Shown piece by piece: positions 17,878-25,550 of a stretch of DNA of 33,785 bases. Below the pieces are notes generated by a model. The model was not told the origin of the DNA. It ran no database searches and was given only the letters and a program-made list of their open reading frames with translations. Made by a program: the position numbers and the translations under genes. The number at the start of each line of letters is the position of its first letter. Within the stretch, counting starts at the first letter, position 1. This DNA comes from Microcaldota archaeon (GTDB taxonomy: Archaea; Micrarchaeota; Micrarchaeia; Micrarchaeales; CABMGC01), in NCBI GenBank assembly GCA_021817305.1, contig JAKAVL010000037.1:1-33785 (forward strand), in the 5' to 3' direction.

Positions 17878-18517
17878 AAAATCCCCCCTCCCTTGCGCAC
17901 GCCACAAGCTTCTTGGCTTGCTTCCTGTATCTATACCCAGAAAGAAGATCCAACACGCCGGTTATAACCTTCCTGTCACGGCTTTTCTCTGCGTAGCCTA
18001 TAAGTTTATCGACGTCTATGCGCGGAGGTTCTTCCAAGACGTCCATGTCCAGATCATTGACGTCCTTGAAGTAGAGTATGTCCACTATGGCTTTTTCAGG
18101 ATCTGCGATGAAGATGTTGCTATCGTCGTCTTTGTGATATCCGAACATCATCTCTGGTCTTATCTGCCTGAATGTTATACTGAAGCCCATGACGTTTTTC
18201 AGGTTCCTGTGTCTTTCTGGGGACAAAACATACACCGTATTGGGTATCTGTGTGGTGAGACCGTAATAGCGCAGTGCGGATACCATGCTTATATACGACG
18301 GGTAAAGCATGTGCGACGCGACCTCGTACTCGTTCGACCTCTCCTTCACATAGTACAGTCCGCGCTCCGCCCTGCCCAGCAGGTTGTTCTTCACTGCCCT
18401 ATGCAGGAAAAGCCTTGTATATGCCCTGGGCATTTGAAGCATCTTCAAGGCCTCGTTGAACGTAAACACAGGCATCCTGCTCTCGTTCAAGGCCTTTACA
18501 AAAGCACCGGTTTGCAT
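17870..18517 (-). CDS. AbiEi-like antitoxin / transcriptional regulator
   Basis: N-terminal winged-helix-like region, GRAERGLYYVKE, YPSYISMVSALRYYGLTTQIPNTVYVLSP, IADPEKAIVDILYF: typical AbiEi pattern; overlaps the toxin gene start. Confidence 0.87.
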   Translation of the reverse strand: MQTGAFVKALNESRMPVFTFNEALKMLQMPRAYTRLFLHRAVKNNLLGRAERGLYYVKERSNEYEVASHMLYPSYISMVSALRYYGLTTQIPNTVYVLSPERHRNLKNVMGFSITFRQIRPEMMFGYHKDDDSNIFIADPEKAIVDILYFKDVNDLDMDVLEEPPRIDVDKLIGYAEKSRDRKVITGVLDLLSGYRYRKQAKKLVACAREGGFYD

Positions 18518-18559
18518 GTATATATATCACAGCACACATATTTAAGCATTATGTTTCGT

Positions 18560-18579
18560 TAATTATCATTTGATAATTA
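18560..18579. promoter_or_regulatory. Perfect inverted repeat TAATTATCA-TT-TGATAATTA upstream of the abiE operon
   Basis: 9-bp arms with 2-nt spacer, directly upstream of a TATA-like CTTAAATATG (minus strand, ~18537-18546) of the antitoxin gene. Confidence 0.6.
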
Positions 18580-18587
18580 TTGCAACA

Positions 18588-19427
18588 CTACACTTTGCTG
18601 CATCTTTTAAGATACGCAGACCATCCCGCTTCCCTGTAAGCCTTTGCGGCCTTCAGCGGATCCGGCGCGCCGTATATTCCCCTCCCCACAATTATGGTAT
18701 CGGATCCTGCGGCGATTGCCTTGCCCGGTGATGAATACCGTTGGCCTTTTCCATCTCCTCCCTCCTCTATTTTCACTCCCGGGGTAAAGATAACGTGCCC
18801 AGGGACCGAAAGCGCTGCGAGCTTGGCCAGCTCATCCACGTCTCCGCCGTTGCCGATGTGCCCCGCAACCATGCCTTCGTATTTTCTTGCGAATTCCACT
18901 GCTTTCTTTGTGTAATCGTCAGTGGCAAGATTGCCTTCGGATGACATCTGCGAAAGTATTATCACACCTCTTGGCAGGGAGTCGCCTATCTGCTCATTGG
19001 TCCTGCCTATGCCCTCTATTATTCCAGGGCCCGGAACCACATGCACATTAACGAAGTTCGCCCAGTCTGCAATCTTATACACGCCCTTCGTGTACTGCAG
19101 CACCGCGGTGTTGCCTATGTCCGCCAATTTCCTGTCCTCGAATATCATGAAGTTGTGCTTCGACGCAAGCTCCACGAGCATTTTGGTTATATTCGGAGTG
19201 AAGTCCTCGAGTATGTCTATGTGGGTCTTGAGCACCGCGATCTCCGTGCCCATCGTTCCTGCAAGCCCCAGAAACCTGGCAGGATCGGTCTCATCATCAG
19301 AAAATATGAGGTTTGTCTTCTTTTCGGCCATTAACGCGAACAAACGTTTAGCTGCAGGATTCTTTGCCTGTTGCGACCTTTCCTCATATCCAGAGTTCAA
19401 ATGAGTCATCAAACCCACTACTATCAT
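18588..19427 (-). CDS. pyrF: Orotidine 5'-phosphate decarboxylase
   Basis: NFMIFEDRKLADIGNTAVLQY catalytic motif, HVIFTPGVKIEEGGDGKGQRYSSPGKAIAAGSDTIIVGRGIYG; start 19427 or 19409. Confidence 0.93.
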   Translation of the reverse strand: MIVVGLMTHLNSGYEERSQQAKNPAAKRLFALMAEKKTNLIFSDDETDPARFLGLAGTMGTEIAVLKTHIDILEDFTPNITKMLVELASKHNFMIFEDRKLADIGNTAVLQYTKGVYKIADWANFVNVHVVPGPGIIEGIGRTNEQIGDSLPRGVIILSQMSSEGNLATDDYTKKAVEFARKYEGMVAGHIGNGGDVDELAKLAALSVPGHVIFTPGVKIEEGGDGKGQRYSSPGKAIAAGSDTIIVGRGIYGAPDPLKAAKAYREAGWSAYLKRCSKV

Positions 19428-19429
19428 TA

Positions 19430-19537
19430 AGCCCTGGAAGGGAATCGAACCCTCGACATCTTGTTTTCCTGTGTTCTTGATTAAACCTCTTTCAAGAAGT
19501 TTACAAGACAAGCACTCTACCACTGAGTTACCAGGGC
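19430..19537 (-). tRNA. tRNA-Thr(UGU) with a 36-nt intron at 37/38
   Basis: Acceptor GCCCTGG/CCAGGGC, U73; D arm ACTC-AGTGGTA-GAGT; anticodon stem CTTGT/ACAAG, loop CTTGTA^A, anticodon TGT 19505-19503; T arm GAGGG-TTCGATT-CCCTT. Confidence 0.9.
19466..19501 (-). other. BHB-type archaeal tRNA intron (tRNA-Thr), homologous to the tRNA-Ala intron
   Basis: Central helix CTTG:CAGG with 3-nt bulges TAA and AAA; intron AACTTCTTGAAAGAGGTTTAATCAAGAACACAGGAA. Confidence 0.85.
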
Positions 19538-19560
19538 GCGCTATTTTATTCGCGATTAAC

Positions 19561-19570
19561 CTATAAAAAC
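19561..19570 (-). promoter_or_regulatory. TATA-box-like element GTTTTTATAG for the tRNA-Thr(-pyrF) unit
   Basis: Centred about 28 nt upstream of tRNA nucleotide G1 (19537), which would make the transcript nearly leaderless. Confidence 0.5.
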
Positions 19571-19581
19571 ATACCGCAATG

Positions 19582-20100
19582 CTAGACGCTTATCTGGCTC
19601 CTGTCAACGCTGAACATCTTGTGGCGCTTCGGTCTCAGCTTGCTCACCACATAACTGAAGGCCTTTTCAGGCTCAGTGCGCCCGCCGAACGTGAATATGT
19701 CAAGGTTCGCGTAGTTGTCAACGTGCCAGGCATGCAGCACCGCATGGCCTGCGTCCATAAGCACCATGATGGTGATGCCTCCCTTCCTGCCCCCTATGGA
19801 CGCCTGCTTCGCTTCCACTACGCTGACATTTGCCATCGGAATGGCCTCCTCCAGTATCCGTTGCAAGTAATCGGCATCGTCTATCACATTCTTGTCCACG
19901 CTGTAGAGGTCCCCGAAAACATGCTTCCCTATCAGGCTGTCCTCCTCAACGATCTTTATCTGCTCAATGTTCTTGAGACTCTCCTCGTTGCCGCGTATCT
20001 TCAACTGCTCCTTGAATGGCGATACGTCCGCCTTTTCCTTCCTTTTTGCCAATATGCTCATGCCTTTCACCCGCCGTTCTCCCGTTTTTATCTCTTCCAC
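19582..20100 (-). CDS. S-adenosylmethionine decarboxylase (SpeH)-like protein lacking key catalytic residues
   Basis: GKHVFGDLYSVDKNVIDDADYLQRILEEAIPMANVSVVEAK ... VLMDAGHAVLHAWHVDNYANLDIFTFGG aligns with the family pattern SES-H..IHTWPE..YA..D.FTCG but has AG for ES and F for C. Confidence 0.75.
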   Translation of the reverse strand: MEEIKTGERRVKGMSILAKRKEKADVSPFKEQLKIRGNEESLKNIEQIKIVEEDSLIGKHVFGDLYSVDKNVIDDADYLQRILEEAIPMANVSVVEAKQASIGGRKGGITIMVLMDAGHAVLHAWHVDNYANLDIFTFGGRTEPEKAFSYVVSKLRPKRHKMFSVDRSQISV

Positions 20101-20161
20101 TGGAAAACTATATTAACTTGCGCTTACCACTCCTAACGAACAAAGCGTACTGTGTGGTTTT

Positions 20162-22846
20162 GTGCTTGAAGGGATAAAGCTTGACAAGAAGGAGCTCAGG
20201 AAGGAGTTCTCAAAGAAGCCGAAGGAGTACTACTCGGTCAAGATATTCGAGGAAGAAGGATTCGAGAGATACACCTGCAGGATATGCGGCAAGAGCTTCT
20301 GGAGCGCGGCAGAGCGCGACACGTGCGACGATCCAGAGCACACCGAGTATTCATTTTTCAGGGAGAAGCCCAGGCCGGTCGGATACGTCGAATTCTGGAA
20401 GAAGTTCTCAAAGTTCTTCGAGCAGAACGGCCATGCGTCGATAAAGAAGTATCCTGTTGTGAGCAGGTGGAGGCAGGACCTCTACTTCACCATCGCCTCG
20501 ATCCAGGACTTCCAGCGCATAGAGAACGGGGCCATGAACTTCGAGTACTCTGAAAATCCGCTCATAGTCCCGCAGATGTGCCTTCGCTTCGGAGACCTCG
20601 AGAACGTAGGGGTCACTGGCAGGCACCTTACGAGCTTCATGATGGCAGGCCAGCATGCATTCAACTATCCAAAAGAAGGGTACTGGCGCGATCGCACTAT
20701 CGAACTGAACTACAAGTTCCTGACCAATGAGCTCGGAGTGAAGAAGGACACGCTAACTTACAACGAGGACGTGTGGGCGATGGGCGACTTCTCAGAGTTC
20801 GGACCCTGCCTGGAGAGCTTCTCAGGGGGCGCCGAGCTGGTGAACAGCGTTTTCACGCAGTTCGAGAGCGTGAACGGTAAGATAAAAGAGCTGAAGGCTC
20901 AAGTCGTTGACGTCGGCTGGGGATTCGAGAGGCTCATGTGGTTCTATACCGGGTTCGACAACGTCTACGAGGCGGTGTTCCACGACATAATAGAAAGCAC
21001 GAAGAAGAAGCTGCCATTCGAAATGGATAATGCGCTCTTCAGGAAGTTCGCAAGATATGCAAGCGAGCTCGACGTCACCGAGATAAAGGGCTTCAGGGAG
21101 AAAGAGAGGGAACTCCTGAAGAAGGCGGGCGTATCCGAGAAGGACTACGTGGCAAGGGTCAAGCCCATGCAGGCCTACTACGCAATACTGGACCATGTCC
21201 GCACTCTGCTGTTTGCAGTTTCGGACGGCGCACTCCCGTCGAACATAGGCGGCGGCTACAACCTGCGCGTGATACTGAGGAGAGCACTGGGCTTCATAAG
21301 CGAGTACGAGATGGGCATGGCACTAATGGACATAGCGGAAAGGCAGGCGAGGGAGCTAAAGGGCCTGTATCCCGAGTTGGGCGATAGCCTGGCTACGCTA
21401 TCCGATGTAATCGATATAGAGGCAAAGCGCTATTCGCGCAGCACCGAGAACGCGAGCAAGATAATCAACGCGCTTCTCAGCAAGGGCAAGCCGATAGGCA
21501 AGCCGGAGCTGCGCACGCTTTATGAAAGCAATGGAGTAACTCCAGAGCTGATCTCCGCTGTTGCGCGCAAGGAGGGCAAGGCCATAGAACTCCCCGACGG
21601 TGCATACGAAGACATAATCAAGGGCGATTTCGCCGCAAAGGAGAAGGCGAAGAAGCTGCACATAGACTTCAACGAGGAGCTGCCACAGACCGAGCAGCTT
21701 TATTACGAGTTCAAGTCAGAGTCCGAGGCAAAGGTGCTGTGGGCCAGCGGCAAGCACGTCGTTTTGGACAAGACCCCGTTTTATCCTGAGGGCGGAGGTC
21801 AGGCTGCAGATCACGGCACGATCAACGGCATAGAAGTTGATGACGTACAGAAAGTGGGAAGCGTTATAGTTCATGTGATGAAATCCAATGCCGATAACAA
21901 GATATCCAAGGGCAAGAAGGCCGAGTGCAAGGTCGACATGGACAGGAGGAACCGGCTCATGGCGCATCACACCGCAACGCACCTCATCAGTGCCGCTGCC
22001 CGTTCGGTGCTCGGCAAGCATGCATGGCAGGAAGGCGCAAGGAAGGATGCGGACAAGGCCCACATTGACATAGCGCACTACGACAAGCTGAGCGACGAGC
22101 AGGTCAAGTCCATAGAGGACTGGGCCAACGCCGCGATATTCAATGGCATAAGCGTATCGGTAAGCGAGATGGAGCGCGGAGAAGCCGAGTCGAAGTACGG
22201 CTTCACGATATATCAGGGGCACGGCGTGCCCGCAAGGAAGATGCGGATAGTTGTCGTCACGGATAAGCACGGCAGGCTCATCGACGCAGAGGCATGCGGC
22301 GGGATGCACATAGCCGGGAGGGAAAGCCTCGTAGGAACCATAAAGATAATCAACACTGCAAGGATAAGCGACGGCGTCGACAGGATAGAGTTCGTCGCCG
22401 GGAAATCCGCACTGGAGTACTTCCAGAGGGAGCACAGCGAGTTGGGCGCATCGGCAGAGCTTGCGAACTCGGAAAGGTTCGAGCTGCACGGCAAGATAGA
22501 AAGGATGCGCAGCGACTATTCCACATTGAACAAGAAGCTGAGCGAGAAGGATGAGGAACTCGGCAGGGTAATCGCAGAAGACATACTCTCGCAGGCAAAG
22601 GGCAAGGAGACGGAAATAATGATTGAAAGAAGCGAAGGGCGCGAGGTCCTGAGAAAGGCGCTTTCGGCTGCGGTGCAGAAAAGGCCGGAGCTGACGGTGC
22701 TTGTCAAGAGCAGCGCAGGAGAAGTAGTGTGCATGTCCGGCAAGAGCGCAAAGCACTCTGCAATAGAGTTCGCAAAGAAGAAGCTCGGCAGTGCTTTCAA
22801 GGGTGGCGGCTCGAAGGCCATGGCAGAAGGCATACTCACCAAGTGA
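20162..22846 (+). CDS. alaS: Alanyl-tRNA synthetase (archaeal type), GTG start
   Basis: Long N-terminal archaeal extension with Zn-like CRICGKSFWSAAERDTCDD; TAGQHAFN-like MMAGQHAFNYPKEGYW, NIGGGYNLRVILRRALGF, HHTATHLISAA, GGMH editing-site Cys region EACGGMH. Confidence 0.96.
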   Translation: MLEGIKLDKKELRKEFSKKPKEYYSVKIFEEEGFERYTCRICGKSFWSAAERDTCDDPEHTEYSFFREKPRPVGYVEFWKKFSKFFEQNGHASIKKYPVVSRWRQDLYFTIASIQDFQRIENGAMNFEYSENPLIVPQMCLRFGDLENVGVTGRHLTSFMMAGQHAFNYPKEGYWRDRTIELNYKFLTNELGVKKDTLTYNEDVWAMGDFSEFGPCLESFSGGAELVNSVFTQFESVNGKIKELKAQVVDVGWGFERLMWFYTGFDNVYEAVFHDIIESTKKKLPFEMDNALFRKFARYASELDVTEIKGFREKERELLKKAGVSEKDYVARVKPMQAYYAILDHVRTLLFAVSDGALPSNIGGGYNLRVILRRALGFISEYEMGMALMDIAERQARELKGLYPELGDSLATLSDVIDIEAKRYSRSTENASKIINALLSKGKPIGKPELRTLYESNGVTPELISAVARKEGKAIELPDGAYEDIIKGDFAAKEKAKKLHIDFNEELPQTEQLYYEFKSESEAKVLWASGKHVVLDKTPFYPEGGGQAADHGTINGIEVDDVQKVGSVIVHVMKSNADNKISKGKKAECKVDMDRRNRLMAHHTATHLISAAARSVLGKHAWQEGARKDADKAHIDIAHYDKLSDEQVKSIEDWANAAIFNGISVSVSEMERGEAESKYGFTIYQGHGVPARKMRIVVVTDKHGRLIDAEACGGMHIAGRESLVGTIKIINTARISDGVDRIEFVAGKSALEYFQREHSELGASAELANSERFELHGKIERMRSDYSTLNKKLSEKDEELGRVIAEDILSQAKGKETEIMIERSEGREVLRKALSAAVQKRPELTVLVKSSAGEVVCMSGKSAKHSAIEFAKKKLGSAFKGGGSKAMAEGILTK

Positions 22847-22853
22847 TTTCTTG

Positions 22854-23357
22854 GACTGGTACTCAATCCTGTACCCAGTAATAATATTCCCTATAATCTA
22901 CATATTCCCTGCATACGTGGCAAACGGCGCTCCAGTCATATTCGGCGGCGGCGCGCCGATAGATTTCGGCAGGAAATTCCGCGGCAAGCCGATATTCGGA
23001 AAGCACAAGACCATACGCGGCTTCGTGTTCGGGCTGGCGTCAGGCGTAATCATCGGCGCTGCGGAATCGTTTGCGTTTCCCTATATGCTCGGCATAGGAA
23101 TAGCGCTCAGCCTCGGGACACTGCTGGGGGACATGCTAGGCAGCTTCATAAAACGGCAGACCGGCCACAAGGAAGGCAAGGACGTATTCCTGATGGATCA
23201 GTACATGTTCTTCGTCATTGCATTGCTGTTCGCATTCCCACTCGGGCACATGCCGAATGTCTACGGCATAATCTTCCTGATTATACTGACTGGAGTTTTG
23301 CACAAGCTCACCAACTTCCTCGCGCATAAGGCAAGGCTCAAGGAAGTGCCGTGGTAG
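22854..23357 (+). CDS. carS: CDP-archaeol synthase (CarS)
   Basis: PAYVANGAPVIFGGGAPIDFGRKFRGKPIFGKHKTIRGFVFG, GTLLGDMLGSFIKRQTGHKEG, FLMDQYMFF; likely TTG start at 22854. Confidence 0.92.
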   Translation, partial: DWYSILYPVIIFPIIYIFPAYVANGAPVIFGGGAPIDFGRKFRGKPIFGKHKTIRGFVFGLASGVIIGAAESFAFPYMLGIGIALSLGTLLGDMLGSFIKRQTGHKEGKDVFLMDQYMFFVIALLFAFPLGHMPNVYGIIFLIILTGVLHKLTNFLAHKARLKEVPW

Positions 23358-23412
23358 ATTTACTGGCGTAAACCCGCGGCATTGCCTTTCATAAATACCT
23401 TAACGCAGAAAA

Positions 23413-24480
23413 ATGCCCATGCACCACTACACCGAGCTTCCTCTGCATGGTGGCAATGCACCCAGATGGCTTTTCAGCAGGATGGTGAAGCTGGGCAGCG
23501 CCATAGGCACGGTAATCCTCGACGAGTTCGGCGCAGACGAGCTTGTGGCAAGGCTCAGCGATTCCGCATGGCTGCAGGCCCTAGCATGCACCATGGGATA
23601 CGATTGGCATAGCAGCGGGACTACGACAGTGACAATGGGCGCTCTGAAGGAAGCGCTGAACGACACCGGGGAGATATTCATAGCAGGAGGAAAGGGCAAG
23701 GCAGGCCTCAAGACGCCGCAGGACATAACAACGGGTGTTGATGTGCTTTCAATACCCGGTGCAGATGACGAATTCAAGGAGCTCAGCAGGCTCTCGGCAA
23801 AGATAGATTCGGCACTGGTCTACGACAACGTAGGTATATACCACCACACCTTTGTCTTTTCAAAAAACAGGAAGTGGAGCGTGGTGCAGCAGGCGCTCGA
23901 CTCGAAGAACAGGAAGGCCATACGCTTCCAATGGAACGGCGGCAATGTCGACAAGAAGGACATAGCGAACGAGCCGCACTCGGCCGTTTATTCTGACATG
24001 CGCAAGATCTCTCTGGACCTTACTAATCATGAGAACGATTGGGCGAGGTCAGGAAGCATAGAGGCGCTGCGCGAGTTCCCCTACTACTCGAAGGACTCAC
24101 CGCTTACGGATTATCCGTCAAGGCATGCGATAATTCCGAGACTGGACATAAGCAAAAGGGGCCTCGATGCCATAAAACGCGCAAGCGAACGCGATCCCCA
24201 AAGCTACAAGGAACTGCTTCTCGTAAAAGGCATCGGAAGGTCTACACTGAGATCCCTCGCATTCGTCTCAAGCGTAATCTACGGCAAGGAGCTCTCGTAC
24301 AAAGACCCTGTGACATACTCCTACAACGTCGGAGGAAAGGACGGGATACCATTTCCGGTAGACACAAAGACATATGACTCTGCCATAAGCGCAATGGAGC
24401 ACATGATAGACGGAGCAAAGCTTGAAAGCAAGGAGAAGTACGCTGCGCTGAGACGGCTGTCGAGCGCGTTCAGCACATGA
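23413..24480 (+). CDS. DUF763 family protein
   Basis: TELPLHGGNAPRWLFSRMVKL N-terminal signature, YHHTFVF, HhH-like LLLVKGIGRSTLRSLAFVSSVIYG. Confidence 0.85.
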   Translation: MPMHHYTELPLHGGNAPRWLFSRMVKLGSAIGTVILDEFGADELVARLSDSAWLQALACTMGYDWHSSGTTTVTMGALKEALNDTGEIFIAGGKGKAGLKTPQDITTGVDVLSIPGADDEFKELSRLSAKIDSALVYDNVGIYHHTFVFSKNRKWSVVQQALDSKNRKAIRFQWNGGNVDKKDIANEPHSAVYSDMRKISLDLTNHENDWARSGSIEALREFPYYSKDSPLTDYPSRHAIIPRLDISKRGLDAIKRASERDPQSYKELLLVKGIGRSTLRSLAFVSSVIYGKELSYKDPVTYSYNVGGKDGIPFPVDTKTYDSAISAMEHMIDGAKLESKEKYAALRRLSSAFST

Positions 24481-24603
24481 GCAAAATCAGATCATTAACG
24501 GATGGGAGGGTGTCACATACTTAGGGTCATCAAAGTATATTTATGACCACTGAATCAAAATATGCTTTTCGCCAAGCTTTCCGCAACAAGGCAAAAGCGC
24601 AGG

Positions 24604-25518
24604 TCACCCGCTTTCCTTTGGCTGGGAATCCCTTTTCCTCGCCTTCTCTATCTGCTGCTTGAGCACATCAGCAATGAAGCGCTTTGTCATCGAGTCGGCC
24701 CTCGCAGCTATGCCTATCTTCGTGGCGTAGATCCTCGCCATGCGCCCCTTCTCCTTCTTGCTGACAGTCGCGAGCTCCGGCAGCTTGAACAGGAAGCCGT
24801 ACTTCGGGGGGCGCGAGCCGTATTTCATGTGCTTGAAGAGCGCCCTCTCGGCTCCGAGAAGCTGAATAGTGCTCGCAGGCATCATGGCAAGCCTCTGCAG
24901 CGAGCCGGCCTTGCTCAGCATCTCTGCGGCTATCTTGTAATCTATAAGGTAAACGACGTTTGGCATGAGCTTCTTTGTCTGCAGCTCAAGGAACGCGTCG
25001 AGGCCTTTCTGAACCTCAGAAAGCCTGAGCATCTCACCGGCAAGCTCCTTCATGGCCTTGTGCTCCTCAGGGTCCATGTTCGGGAATCCGGTTGAGGATT
25101 TTATTTTCTCGATAAGCATGTGGGACTCGCCCCCTAGGATGTCGCTGATTGATTCGTCATCTGCTTCTCTGCTGCTTACGCCTGACACCAGCTTTGCGAA
25201 AGTATCGTGGTTTTCGAGCCTTATGTTCGGGAAGTACGCACCATACCACTCCTCCAACCTTTCGTATATGGTGTTGCGTATGCGCTCTATCTCGCTGTAG
25301 GAGTTGATGGCCTGTATTATCGAATGGTCTGCTGCAGATGCCGTATAGGCTGTGCTAACGCCACCCCGCGCCCTCTGCATGAACCTCTTTCTCCTGTCTG
25401 CCATGCCTTCCCTGCCGCCAAAGCCCCTGCCGCTCCTCTCTCCCTTATCCCTATCTGCATTTCCGAATCTTCCGCGGCCTCTGTTCCTGTACCTATTGTC
25501 GGGCAAGCAAAACACCAT
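24604..25518 (-). CDS. Nop5/Nop56-58-like C/D RNP core protein with RG-rich N-terminus and no canonical N-terminal domain
   Basis: YSEIERIRNTIYERLEEWYGAYFPNI coiled coil; NVVYLIDYKIAAEMLSKAGSLQRLAMMPASTIQLLGAERALFKHMKYGSRPPKYGFLFKLPEL Nop signature; N-terminus RYRNRGRGRFGNADRDKGERSGRGFGGREG. Confidence 0.88.
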   Translation of the reverse strand: MVFCLPDNRYRNRGRGRFGNADRDKGERSGRGFGGREGMADRRKRFMQRARGGVSTAYTASAADHSIIQAINSYSEIERIRNTIYERLEEWYGAYFPNIRLENHDTFAKLVSGVSSREADDESISDILGGESHMLIEKIKSSTGFPNMDPEEHKAMKELAGEMLRLSEVQKGLDAFLELQTKKLMPNVVYLIDYKIAAEMLSKAGSLQRLAMMPASTIQLLGAERALFKHMKYGSRPPKYGFLFKLPELATVSKKEKGRMARIYATKIGIAARADSMTKRFIADVLKQQIEKARKRDSQPKESG

Positions 25519-25550
25519 GATTAGATGGTTTATCTTCTCTGCGAAACAAT

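Noticed and set aside
21716-22756. 346-aa minus-strand ORF inside alaS
   Set aside because: Fully antisense to a strongly supported AlaRS gene; low-complexity composition typical of high-GC shadow ORFs.
24481-24603. Possible ncRNA between the DUF763 gene and nop5 (TATA-like agtatatttatg at ~24534)
   Set aside because: No box C/D, H/ACA or other structural signature could be identified by eye.
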